The translations under genes and the position numbers were made by a program. 8,006 bases of DNA from Bacillota bacterium (lineage in GTDB: Bacteria > Bacillota > UBA4882 > UBA8346): assembly GCA_023415375.1 (NCBI GenBank), contig JAEZKW010000336.1, forward strand, positions 1 through 8,006, read 5' to 3'. The stretch's first letter is position 1. Every line of letters begins with the position of its first letter. This document shows positions 1 to 5,771 of this stretch, in pieces. The notes beneath the pieces are model-generated. The model saw only the letters and a program-made list of their open reading frames with translations. It did no database searches and was not told the DNA's origin.

Positions 1-368
1 AAACGGTTCAGGGCTTTGAGTTGGTCCTGAGCCAATGCTTTGGTAGGATACAGAAAAAGCGCCCTGGTCTGCCCGTCGCGAACAAAATTCTCCAAAGCCG
101 GAATCAGGTAACAAAGGGATTTACCGCTGGCTGTACCGGTAACAACTACCGTATGATGCCCTTGCCGGACTTCGTTGATGGCTAACGCCTGATGGGAGTA
201 TAACTGATGGATTCCCCGGGCTGTAAGCAATTGGCTCACTTCCGGTGATAGTGGCGGAGACACTTCTCCGTATTCCGCCTCTTTACTGGGAATATGCTGA
301 ATAAAAGCAATCTGCTCTTGATAATAGTCTCTGGAGGTTAACTCTTTCAAAAAGCGCTGTGCGTCCAT
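1..368 (-). CDS. DEAD/DEAH-box helicase, MrfA/YprA (Hrq1-like) family, N-terminal part
   Basis: ATP-dependent superfamily 2 helicase, cut by the left edge; 122 N-terminal residues are visible (start MDAQRFLKEL). A Q-motif-like LYSHQ is at residues 56-60, Walker A TGTASGKS at 77-84 and motif Ia YPTKALAQDQ at 107-116. The pattern LYSHQ...VVVTGTASGKS...YPTKALAQDQ is that of the Bacillus subtilis MrfA (YprA)/Hrq1 group, known for 3'-5' DNA unwinding and for repair of mitomycin-type lesions; those proteins are about 750 residues and end in a Zn-binding DUF1998 domain, which would lie outside the window. Walker A has G where this group usually has P (TPTASGKT), probably a tolerated change. The ATG is preceded by AGGGG four bases upstream. 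The gene is divergent from the pantothenate operon and probably unrelated to it. Family call is firm for SF2 helicase, fairly firm for the MrfA group. Confidence 0.88.
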   Translation of the reverse strand, partial: MDAQRFLKELTSRDYYQEQIAFIQHIPSKEAEYGEVSPPLSPEVSQLLTARGIHQLYSHQALAINEVRQGHHTVVVTGTASGKSLCYLIPALENFVRDGQTRALFLYPTKALAQDQLKALNR

Positions 369-524
369 TTTTCCCCTGCTTAGAAAATTATCTTTTATCT
401 TTCGACGATTTGAGGGGAGTTCCTGCAAAAAAACCATCTAAGGTTTTAAGGACTATCTTTCCCTTACATTCACTGCAAATCGGACCTAGAAACTGAGAAG
501 TGGAATATTTTAACTTTACTTCAG

Positions 525-553
525 TTCTGAAATAAGTTAAAATTTACTATAAA
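525..553 (+). promoter_or_regulatory. Weak sigma-A-type promoter candidate, upstream of panG
   Basis: TTCTGA (525-530), a 17-base spacer, then TATAAA (548-553). The -10 matches well but the -35 matches only three of six consensus bases. It lies in the most AT-rich part of the divergent spacer and would give a leader of about 310 bases containing both hairpins at 597-621 and 822-850. The complementary strand at the same place reads TATAGT, a possible -10 for the helicase gene. Low certainty. Confidence 0.2.
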
Positions 554-596
554 TTAGCAATCATCTCTTTTATTATTTTATCAAACTCAATGATCA

Positions 597-621
597 ACCG
601 GCTAAAAGCCGGTGGCTTTAG
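597..621. repeat. Small GC-rich palindrome with two alternative hairpins; possible IS200/IS605-type end
   Basis: ACCGGCT (597-603) pairs perfectly with AGCCGGT (607-613) around an AAA loop. An alternative, mutually exclusive hairpin pairs CTAAAAGCC (602-610) with GGCTTTAG (614-621) with one bulged A. It stands out as GC-rich in an AT-rich spacer. Compact subterminal palindromes, often with a bulge, are typical of IS200/IS605-family and tnpB element ends, so this may be a solo end left by such an element. That is inference: no transposase is in the window. It could equally be a small regulatory or terminator-like structure, though no T-run follows on either strand. Confidence 0.4.
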
Positions 622-734
622 ACAATCAATAATCCGGAAAATCACTGCTTCTGCAAAATGAACCAAATGGCTTTAATCCATCCATTTTAACGGGGATAAA
701 GACCATTTTCAATTCCCAATCAATGTTTATCCGG

Positions 735-763
735 ATGAAAATATTTATGAAGCGGTTTAGTAT
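735..763 (+). promoter_or_regulatory. Weak sigma-A-type promoter candidate, close to panG
   Basis: ATGAAA (735-740), exactly 17 bases, then TAGTAT (758-763); each box matches the consensus at four of six positions. A start near 770 would give a leader of about 105 bases holding the 822-850 hairpin and the panG ribosome binding site. It is nearer the operon than the 525-553 candidate, but neither is strong. Confidence 0.25.
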
Positions 764-821
764 TCTGCTTTGATCCGTAGGGACAGAGATGGAATCAGGA
801 ATGGCGCTCTTATTTATCTTT

Positions 822-850
822 ATGCCTTCTTGACGATGTCAGGAAGGCAT
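822..850 (+). promoter_or_regulatory. Leader hairpin ahead of panG (attenuator- or terminator-like)
   Basis: ATGCCTTC (822-829) pairs with GAAGGCAT (843-850) and TGAC (831-834) with GTCA (838-841). A T-G pair joins the two helices, giving a continuous 13-pair stem with a GAT triloop. A short interrupted T stretch (TTTT at 850-853, then ATGTTT) follows, so termination would be inefficient. The stem ends 9 bases before the GGAGG ribosome binding site of panG. Structure and position suit a transcription attenuator, a processing or stability element, or a leaky terminator protecting the operon from upstream reading. No ligand-binding domain was recognised. The structure is seen; the function is inferred. 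Confidence 0.45.
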
Positions 851-874
851 TTTATGTTTGGAGGCGACTGGCGA

Positions 875-1741
875 ATGAAGATTGGTTTTATCGGTGCGGG
901 AAAAGTAGCTTTCGCTATGGGAGCCTATTGGCTTTCAAAAAGAGTTGAAATCCTTGGATATACAAGCCGTAACATTGATTCCGCCCACCGGCTTGCTTCC
1001 CTAACTAATACCCGGGCTTTTTCTTCTCCGGCTGCTTTAGCCGAAGAGGCTTCTTTAATTATGATTACAACCAGTGATGATGCCATACATGAAGTTGCAG
1101 AAACTTTGGCCGGATTTTCATTGGATTGGGACAAAAAAATAGTATGCCATATGAGCGGTGTCCATACTTCTCAGATTCTATCGAGACTTTATCATCAAGG
1201 GGCTTCAATATGTTCTTTGCATCCCATGACTTCGTTTGGCACGACCTCGATGACAAACATGGATTTGGAAAAAGTATTTTTTACCTTGGAAGGGAATGGC
1301 TGCCGTTTGAAAAATATGGAAGGTTTTTTGCAATCCCTTGGACATCGCTACGAGCTGATTCATCCAGACCAAAAAGCGCTTTATCATGCTGCAGCCTGCG
1401 TTTTATCCAATTATTTGGTGGTTCTCTTAAATACAGGCATCCAGATGTTGAGTCGTTCAGGTATCTCCCAAAAGAATATGATCGACTGCCTAAGGCCGCT
1501 CATTGAACAAACCTGGAAAAATGTTTTAAATATAGGAGCAGAAAATGCCCTAACTGGTCCCATATCCCGCGGTGATATAGGTACTGTCCGCCTTCACCTT
1601 CAAAAACTTTCAGAAGAGGGACGGCAAGATTGGCTGGAAATTTATAAAACAATGGGTAAATCCACTGTTGAACTGGCATTGCAAACCGATCGGATTCATC
1701 CGGAGATTGCCAGTAATCTATATAAGGAGCTGGGAAAATGA
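875..1741 (+). CDS. panG: Rossmann-fold/DUF2520 oxidoreductase, probable ketopantoate reductase PanG
   Basis: Probable NADPH-dependent reduction of 2-dehydropantoate to pantoate in the cytoplasm. The 288-residue form opens with a Rossmann strand and nucleotide loop (KIGFIGAGKVA, residues 2-12). The second half has the DUF2520 signature: SLHPMTSF (114-121), DQKALYHAAAC (165-175, with a Lys/His pair as possible catalytic residues) and LTGPISRGD (226-234). This family (COG5495) recurs next to panBCD in Bacillota and, as I recall, includes PanG, shown genetically in Francisella and Enterococcus faecalis to replace PanE/IlvC. Start chosen at ATG 875 because GGAGG at 860-864 lies ten bases before it and the Rossmann strand begins at once; an in-frame ATG at 854 and a TTG at 770 precede the ribosome binding site and are less likely. 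The stop overlaps panB by four bases (ATGA), implying coupled translation. No classical panE is seen here. Family call is firm; substrate rests on context and family precedent. Confidence 0.85.
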   Translation: MKIGFIGAGKVAFAMGAYWLSKRVEILGYTSRNIDSAHRLASLTNTRAFSSPAALAEEASLIMITTSDDAIHEVAETLAGFSLDWDKKIVCHMSGVHTSQILSRLYHQGASICSLHPMTSFGTTSMTNMDLEKVFFTLEGNGCRLKNMEGFLQSLGHRYELIHPDQKALYHAAACVLSNYLVVLLNTGIQMLSRSGISQKNMIDCLRPLIEQTWKNVLNIGAENALTGPISRGDIGTVRLHLQKLSEEGRQDWLEIYKTMGKSTVELALQTDRIHPEIASNLYKELGK

Positions 1742-2577
1742 GTAAAGTGACGGTTGCCGCTTTCGGAAAAATGAAAAAAAGCGCTGAAAAAATTGCCATG
1801 CTTACCGCTTATGATTTCACAATGGCAAAGATATTAGACGCGAGTGTTGATGCAATCCTGGTTGGAGATTCTCTTGGTATGGTGATGCTTGGTTATCCTG
1901 ATACCACCCAAGTCACGATGGATGACATGCTCCACCATACCAAAGCTGTTAGCCGGGGCGTAGAGAGGGCCATGCTCATCGCCGACATGCCGTTTTTATC
2001 TTATCATCTTGGCACTACCCAAAGTGTTAAAAATGCTGGCCGGCTCATTCAGGAAGGGCATGCCCAGGCGGTCAAATTAGAAGGCGGACGGGAGATAATA
2101 CCGGAAATTGAAGCGATTGTCAGAGCCGGTATTCCCGTCATGGGACATTTGGGACTGACACCCCAGTCCATTCATTCAATCGGCGGATATTTCGTTCAAG
2201 GTAAAAGTCAAGAGCAAGCCAAAAAACTGATTGAAGATGCGATGGCCTTGGAAGCATCCGGAGTATTTGCGATTGTGCTGGAGTGTGTTCCCATGGAGCT
2301 GGCAACCATTATTACCCAAAAAATAGCGGTACCAACCATTGGTATCGGAGCTGGAGCCGGATGTGACGGTCAAGTGCTGGTGGTCCATGATCTGATTGGA
2401 ATGTATCAAGGCAAAGTCGGGAAATTCGTGAAACAATACGGGCAGGTCGGTTCCGTAGTGGAGACAGCAATATCCGAGTTTGTGAAAGAAGTTAAAAACG
2501 GAGCATTTCCCGAAGAACAACACAATTTTTACATGGAAAACAATGAATTCAAACAATTGATTGGAGAGCAAAAATAA
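1738..2577 (+). CDS. panB: 3-methyl-2-oxobutanoate hydroxymethyltransferase (ketopantoate hydroxymethyltransferase)
   Basis: First committed step of pantothenate synthesis: transfers a hydroxymethyl group from 5,10-methylenetetrahydrofolate to 2-ketoisovalerate, giving ketopantoate. At 279 residues it has the usual length for this cytoplasmic (beta/alpha)8-barrel enzyme. Visible motifs: TAYDF (23-27), VGDSLGMV (42-49), DMPF (83-86), KLEGG (113-117), GHLGLTPQS (136-144), LECVP (181-185) and IGIGAG with DGQVLV towards the C-terminus. By family comparison Asp44, Asp83 and Glu115 bind Mg2+ and Glu182 is the catalytic base; all are present. AAGGAG at 1724-1729 inside the end of panG is the ribosome binding site. 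It overlaps panG by four bases and shares one base with panC (TAATG), so the three are very likely translated together from one mRNA. Nothing odd or degraded. Confidence 0.97.
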   Translation: MSKVTVAAFGKMKKSAEKIAMLTAYDFTMAKILDASVDAILVGDSLGMVMLGYPDTTQVTMDDMLHHTKAVSRGVERAMLIADMPFLSYHLGTTQSVKNAGRLIQEGHAQAVKLEGGREIIPEIEAIVRAGIPVMGHLGLTPQSIHSIGGYFVQGKSQEQAKKLIEDAMALEASGVFAIVLECVPMELATIITQKIAVPTIGIGAGAGCDGQVLVVHDLIGMYQGKVGKFVKQYGQVGSVVETAISEFVKEVKNGAFPEEQHNFYMENNEFKQLIGEQK

Positions 2578-3422
2578 TGCAACAGTTTACCCGGATTCAA
2601 GAAATCAAAGATTATTTAAGACAGCGGCAGCAGTCAGGGGAAAAAATCGGCTTTGTTCCCACCATGGGATATTTACATGAAGGACACCTCTCTTTGATAC
2701 GCAGGGCGGTTAAAGAAACGAATCTCGCCGTAGTGAGTATTTTCGTTAATCCAATTCAATTTGGGCCTGCCGAGGATCTGGAGAAGTATCCCCGAAACCT
2801 GGAAAGAGATTTAAACCTAATCCGTCAAACAGGAGCGGTAGTGGTTTTTACACCGGATGCAACCGAGATGTATGGGGATAACCATCTGACCTATGTCCAT
2901 GTTGATAAAATGACCGACATTCTTTGCGGCCCATTTCGCCCTGGTCATTTTCAAGGCGTTACCACGGTAGTCAATAAACTATTGAATATTGTACGTCCGG
3001 ATAAAGCTTATTTTGGCCAAAAAGACGGCCAACAGGCCATCGTGATTCAAAAAATGGCCCGGGATTTAAATATGGATGTAGAGATCATTGCCTGCCCTAC
3101 CGTAAGAGAAACCGACGGACTGGCAATGAGTTCCCGTAATACTTACCTCAGTCCGGAAGAGCGGAATCAAGCCCCAGTGCTTTACCAAGCATTAACCACT
3201 GCCAAAGACTTGATCCAAGGCGGGATAACCGACGCAGCTCGCATTAAAAAACAAATGGAAACGATGATTAACAGTAAAACCCTGGCCCATATTGAATATA
3301 TATCGCTCGTCTCTGCTTCCTCCTTCCAGGAAATTACCGAAGTGTCCGGGCCAGTCATGATAGCCTTGGCAGCAAAATTCGGTGCTACCCGGCTTATTGA
3401 TAATATTGTAGTGGAGGTTTGA
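2577..3422 (+). CDS. panC: Pantothenate synthetase (pantoate--beta-alanine ligase)
   Basis: Joins pantoate and beta-alanine with ATP through a pantoyl-adenylate to give pantothenate. The 281-residue length is typical for this HIGH-superfamily cytoplasmic ligase. The ATP-binding HEGH is at residues 34-37 within PTMGYLHEGHLSLI, followed by IFVNPIQFGP (55-64), LCGPFRPGHFQGVTTVV (116-132), FGQKDGQQ (146-153, where many homologues have FGEKDYQQ) and the KMSKS-like loop RETDGLAMSSRN (177-188). All key residues appear intact. The ribosome binding site GGAGAG (2563-2568) lies in the tail of panB, and the start ATG shares its A with the panB stop. It supplies the step that joins the PanG/PanB and PanD products made by its neighbours. 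Confidence 0.97.
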   Translation: MQQFTRIQEIKDYLRQRQQSGEKIGFVPTMGYLHEGHLSLIRRAVKETNLAVVSIFVNPIQFGPAEDLEKYPRNLERDLNLIRQTGAVVVFTPDATEMYGDNHLTYVHVDKMTDILCGPFRPGHFQGVTTVVNKLLNIVRPDKAYFGQKDGQQAIVIQKMARDLNMDVEIIACPTVRETDGLAMSSRNTYLSPEERNQAPVLYQALTTAKDLIQGGITDAARIKKQMETMINSKTLAHIEYISLVSASSFQEITEVSGPVMIALAAKFGATRLIDNIVVEV

Positions 3423-3426
3423 TGCA

Positions 3427-3786
3427 ATGTTCCTGGAAATGATGCAAGCAAAAATTCACCGGGCCGTTGTAACAGAGGCCAATCTAAATTATATCGGGAG
3501 TATTACCATTGATGAAACCCTATTAACGGCTGTCGGAATTTTACCCCATCAGAAGGTGCAGGTTTTAAATATAAATAGTGGAGCCAGATTTGAAACGTAC
3601 GCTTTAGCGGGTGAGCCTGATAGCGGTATCATTACAGTAAACGGGGCTGCTGCCCGCCTAGCGCAACCGAAGGATATCATCATCATCATTTCCTATGCCT
3701 GGATGGACGAAAAAGAAGCCGCCCGCCATCAACCGAAGGTAGTATTTGTCGACGAGTACAATCGCATTATTGATGCCCGGCCATAA
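3427..3786 (+). CDS. panD: Aspartate 1-decarboxylase (pyruvoyl type) precursor
   Basis: Makes beta-alanine from L-aspartate for PanC. It is a pyruvoyl enzyme made as a proenzyme and self-cleaved at Gly24-Ser25 (NYIGSITID), so Ser25 becomes the pyruvoyl group on the alpha chain. Also present: Lys9 in the AKIHRAVVTEANL stretch, NSGARFETY (50-58) with Arg54, Thr57 and Tyr58 of the active site, and NGAAARLAQPKD (72-83). At 119 residues it is slightly shorter than the E. coli (126) and B. subtilis (127) enzymes but complete in its core. GGAGG at 3413-3417 is nine bases before the start, and only four bases separate it from panC. Residues 84-88 are five isoleucines encoded by four ATC repeats plus ATT. 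The C-terminal tail past YAWMDEKEA is ordinary for the Gram-positive form. Last gene of the tightly packed pan operon. Confidence 0.97.
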   Translation: MFLEMMQAKIHRAVVTEANLNYIGSITIDETLLTAVGILPHQKVQVLNINSGARFETYALAGEPDSGIITVNGAAARLAQPKDIIIIISYAWMDEKEAARHQPKVVFVDEYNRIIDARP

Positions 3787-3817
3787 ACCCTTTAGATTTC
3801 CATGCGGCCATTTAAAT

Positions 3818-3841
3818 CTCTGTGCCTCCGTGGCTCTGTGG
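3818..3841. repeat. Three tandem copies of an 8-bp unit (CTCTGTGG-like)
   Basis: CTCTGTGC, CTCCGTGG and CTCTGTGG follow each other without gaps in the 85-base spacer between panD and the kinase-like gene (minus strand: CCACAGAG, CCACGGAG, GCACAGAG). Sequences of this CCACAGAG-type periodicity are common as dispersed intergenic repeats in bacterial genomes, so this may be a fragment of such an element; that part is from memory and unverified. A weak AGATTT/AAATCT hairpin (3794-3799 with 3814-3819) sits just before it and lacks a T-run, so I do not call it a terminator. Confidence 0.55.
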
Positions 3842-3871
3842 CTGATTAATATATAGACAGGAGGATTATCC

Positions 3872-4366
3872 ATGGACAAACGGGTACTTATCTTTTTCGG
3901 TAAAACCGGAGCCGGAAAAAATTATGTCGCCCGAGTTTTTGAAAGAGAATTCGGCTATTATTGGTATGATGCGGATATTGATCTGACGCAGGAAATGGTT
4001 CATGCCATCAAACATAAACTGGGGTTTACGGCTGAAATGAGGGCCCGATACTTTGACATTGTAAAGTTAAGAATGAAAGCCCTCCTCCCTACCAAAAAAA
4101 AGATTGTAGTTACCCAAGGATTATTTAAGAACCTTAACCGTCACGAATTAATGGAAGAATTCCCGACAGCCCAATGGATTTGGGTGGATGCGGAGCAAAA
4201 TATTATTGAAGAAAGAATTTTTAAAAGGAACAATATTGTCACGCCGGAATATGCCCGCAAGATTAATGCATATTTTGAAGAACCGGACTTTCATTGCTAT
4301 AAAATCTTAAATAATAAGGGCAAAGCTGAAGTATTAAAGCAAGCCCAGTTCATTGAGAGAGATTAA
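3872..4366 (+). CDS. Small P-loop kinase-like protein (shikimate/gluconate-kinase fold), substrate unknown
   Basis: A 164-residue cytoplasmic protein resembling small-molecule P-loop kinases. The first strand and Walker A read VLIFFGKTGAGKN (5-17); Lys16 is present but the usual Ser/Thr after it is Asn17, which normally would help bind Mg2+. An acidic cluster DADID (33-37) occupies the place of the substrate-binding DxD of shikimate kinase or the GDxLH of gluconokinase. A strand KIVVTQGLFKN (77-87) corresponds to the CSALKRxYR region of gluconokinase; IWVDAEQNIIEERIFKR (103-119) matches the later strand and the lid-region ER..xR; FEEP (135-138) also recalls gluconokinase. An excellent AGGAGG at 3859-3864 sits seven bases before the ATG. 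It lies 85 bases after panD with no clear terminator between, so it may be the distal gene of the pan operon. Fold class is fairly sure; substrate, and whether it is an active kinase, are unknown. Confidence 0.75.
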   Translation: MDKRVLIFFGKTGAGKNYVARVFEREFGYYWYDADIDLTQEMVHAIKHKLGFTAEMRARYFDIVKLRMKALLPTKKKIVVTQGLFKNLNRHELMEEFPTAQWIWVDAEQNIIEERIFKRNNIVTPEYARKINAYFEEPDFHCYKILNNKGKAEVLKQAQFIERD

Positions 4367-4426
4367 TATCCTCAGTTTTCTTTGAATAAGGCCGATATAA
4401 AACTGTTTACTTTTTCACACCGATGA

Positions 4427-4465
4427 AAATTCCCCCGCTATTATCAATAATAGCGTTCGGAATTT
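4427..4465 (+). terminator. Long two-part hairpin after the kinase gene, probable terminator or processing site
   Basis: AAATTCC (4427-4433) pairs with GGAATTT (4459-4465), enclosing CGCTATTA (4436-4443) paired with TAATAGCG (4448-4455) around a TCAA loop; a CC/TTC internal loop separates the two perfect stems. It lies 60 bases after the kinase stop and about 40 bases before the promoter of the next operon, where a terminator is expected. There is no proper T-run (only ATTTATT follows), so it may work poorly as an intrinsic terminator, or may be an mRNA 3'-end stabiliser. Confidence 0.5.
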
Positions 4466-4506
4466 ATTGGGTTATCTAACATTTGAATTAAATATTTTTT
4501 TCGTGA

Positions 4507-4535
4507 TTGCAATATGCGTTCCTATAACCTAAAAT
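4507..4535 (+). promoter_or_regulatory. Sigma-A-type promoter of the aminotransferase-coaBC operon
   Basis: TTGCAA (4507-4512), a spacer of exactly 17 bases, and TAAAAT (4530-4535; five of six matches to TATAAT). An AT-rich tract including a run of seven T lies just upstream, as for an UP element. Transcription would start near 4542, about 34 bases before the aminotransferase ATG. This is the best promoter in the window and indicates that the second operon is separately transcribed from panGBCD. Confidence 0.55.
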
Positions 4536-4575
4536 AAGTATTCAATAAAACTAAGTGGAAAAAGGTTGTGATCCA

Positions 4576-5736
4576 ATGCAATTCAATGATTTTAAATTGG
4601 AACGTTATTTCGCTAAATACGAATTTAATGTGGAGTATCTTTTAAGTTCGTCGGATTGTGAAAGTTTAAGCATTCCGGAACTACTGGAGTATGCCGATAA
4701 AGACGGGAAGGAAATGTGGTTTAATCTAAAGCTCGGATATACCGAATCAAAAGGACATCCGGCGTTAAGAGAAGCGATCGCCGGGCTATATCAAAAGATT
4801 TCCCCTGAGGACCTCTTAGTTATAACTCCGGAAGAAGGCGTCTTCATTGCATTGAACGCTTTATTACAACCGGGTGACGGCGTAATCTCCATTTACCCGG
4901 CTTATCAATCGCTATTAGAGATACCACGCGCTATGGGCTGTAAAATTACGACCTGGCCGCTGGAAGCCAAAGATGATGGGAATTGGACATTGGACCTTAA
5001 CAAACTGGAAAACAGTATCAATAACAAGACGAACGCGCGTACTCGCCTTTTAATTATTAACTTCCCCCATAATCCTAGCGGTTTTTTGCCATCGCCGGAC
5101 CTTTTCGAAGATATTATCAGCCTGGCCAGACGGAATAATATCTATATATTATCCGATGAGATGTATTGGATGTCGGAACATAATTTAGCCGAACGTTTGC
5201 CGGCTGTAGCAGATGTTTATGAAAAAGGCGTTTCTTTATTCGGAGTTTCCAAAACCTTCGGCCTTCCAGGTCTACGGATCGGCTGGCTGGCTACCGGGGA
5301 CCGAACCCTCATGGCTAAATGCGCCAGCTTTAAAGACTATACAACGATTTGTTGCAGTGCTCCCAGTGAAGTGCTGGCTTTCATTGGTTTGAGGGCCAAG
5401 GAACAATTAATCGCGCGAAATTTGAGGATTATCAAAAAAAACCTTAGTCTTGCCGAAGAATTTTTTGGGAAGTATCCAGCCACCTTTCAATGGTTTGCAC
5501 CAAAAGCCGGTTCAACAGCATTTCCGGCACTAACAGCCGATATTCCGGTAGAAGTTTTTTGCGAAGATGTGGTTATGAAAAAAAACTTGATGATCCTTCC
5601 GGGAACTGTATTCGATTATGGCCAAGATCTTGGCCCAGTGGCCACTTGTGCGCGCAACCATTTCCGGGTTGGGCTGGGGCGCAATAATTTTCATTTGGCA
5701 CTGGCAAGGCTTGGCGAATATTTGGCCCATCGATGA
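4576..5736 (+). CDS. PLP-dependent class I/II aminotransferase, substrate unassigned
   Basis: A 386-residue fold-type I PLP enzyme, usual length for the aspartate aminotransferase superfamily. Visible in order: LGYTESKGHPALREAIA (53-69), YPAY (107-110), NFPHNPSG (162-169; Asn166 contacts PLP), SDEMYW (193-198; Asp194 pairs the pyridine N, Tyr197 the O3'), SKTFGLPGLRIGW (225-237; Lys226 forms the Schiff base, Arg234 binds phosphate) and FRVGLGR (363-369; Arg364 for the substrate carboxylate). All catalytic residues are intact. The opening YLLSSSDCES (21-30) recalls a subgroup that includes capreomycidine-synthase-like proteins, so it may not be a plain transaminase. An in-frame GTG at 4555 exists, but ATG 4576 is preferred: AAAGG (4561-4565) lies ten bases before it and GTGATCC follows, extending the match to the 16S rRNA 3' end. 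First gene of the operon leading to coaBC. A role in keto-acid or beta-alanine supply is possible but unproven. Confidence 0.88.
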   Translation: MQFNDFKLERYFAKYEFNVEYLLSSSDCESLSIPELLEYADKDGKEMWFNLKLGYTESKGHPALREAIAGLYQKISPEDLLVITPEEGVFIALNALLQPGDGVISIYPAYQSLLEIPRAMGCKITTWPLEAKDDGNWTLDLNKLENSINNKTNARTRLLIINFPHNPSGFLPSPDLFEDIISLARRNNIYILSDEMYWMSEHNLAERLPAVADVYEKGVSLFGVSKTFGLPGLRIGWLATGDRTLMAKCASFKDYTTICCSAPSEVLAFIGLRAKEQLIARNLRIIKKNLSLAEEFFGKYPATFQWFAPKAGSTAFPALTADIPVEVFCEDVVMKKNLMILPGTVFDYGQDLGPVATCARNHFRVGLGRNNFHLALARLGEYLAHR

Positions 5737-5758
5737 TTATCAATAATAACCATTTTTT

Positions 5759-5765
5759 AAAGGAG
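5759..5765 (+). promoter_or_regulatory. Ribosome binding site that fixes a TTG start
   Basis: AAAGGAG lies six bases before TTG 5772 and 23 bases inside the longer reading frame that begins at ATG 5733. The ATG overlaps the aminotransferase stop (ATGA) and has no good ribosome binding site of its own, so TTG 5772 is the more likely start of the P1 peptidase. The 13 extra residues of the longer form (IINNNHFLKEQV) look unlike protein-coding N-termini of this family. Confidence 0.7.
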
Positions 5766-5771
5766 CAAGTT

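Larger units (their letters stand above)
369..874. other. Divergent intergenic region and panG leader, no convincing gene
   Basis: About 500 bases lie between the divergent helicase and panG-like starts. The region is AT-rich, especially around 500-590, with stops in all frames. It contains a small strong hairpin (597-621), two weak forward promoter candidates (525-553 and 735-763), a 13-pair hairpin (822-850) and, on the minus strand, a weak AAAACC/GGTTTT hairpin (430-447) in the helicase leader. A 27-codon open stretch at 677-760 ending in YPDENIYEAV and a TAG reads like the tail of a protein, but it has no start and I do not recognise it. An open frame from TTG at 770 runs into panG, but it lacks a ribosome binding site and crosses the leader hairpin, so I treat 770-874 as untranslated leader. 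No T-box, tRNA or known riboswitch core was recognised. Confidence 0.6.

Noticed and set aside
770..874. N-terminal extension of the panG-like protein from TTG 770
   Set aside because: No ribosome binding site, crosses a strong hairpin, and the Rossmann motif starts at the ATG at 875, which has GGAGG upstream.
1126..1506. 126-codon open frame on the plus strand
   Set aside because: Out-of-frame reading within the panG-like gene; no ribosome binding site and no family motifs.
2176..2571. 131-codon open frame on the minus strand
   Set aside because: Antisense to panB with its catalytic motifs on the other strand; the product is not protein-like.
3794..3819. AGATTT/AAATCT hairpin as a terminator after panD
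   Set aside because: Only six A/T-rich pairs, a 14-base loop and no T-run.
4555..4575. GTG start seven codons ahead of the aminotransferase ATG
   Set aside because: No ribosome binding site ahead of the GTG; the AAAGG inside this stretch serves the ATG at 4576.
4441..5749. Shared 13-mer ATTATCAATAATA near 4440 and 5737
   Set aside because: Short AT-rich match; one copy is explained by the hairpin stem and loop, the other lies alone before the P1 peptidase. Probably chance.
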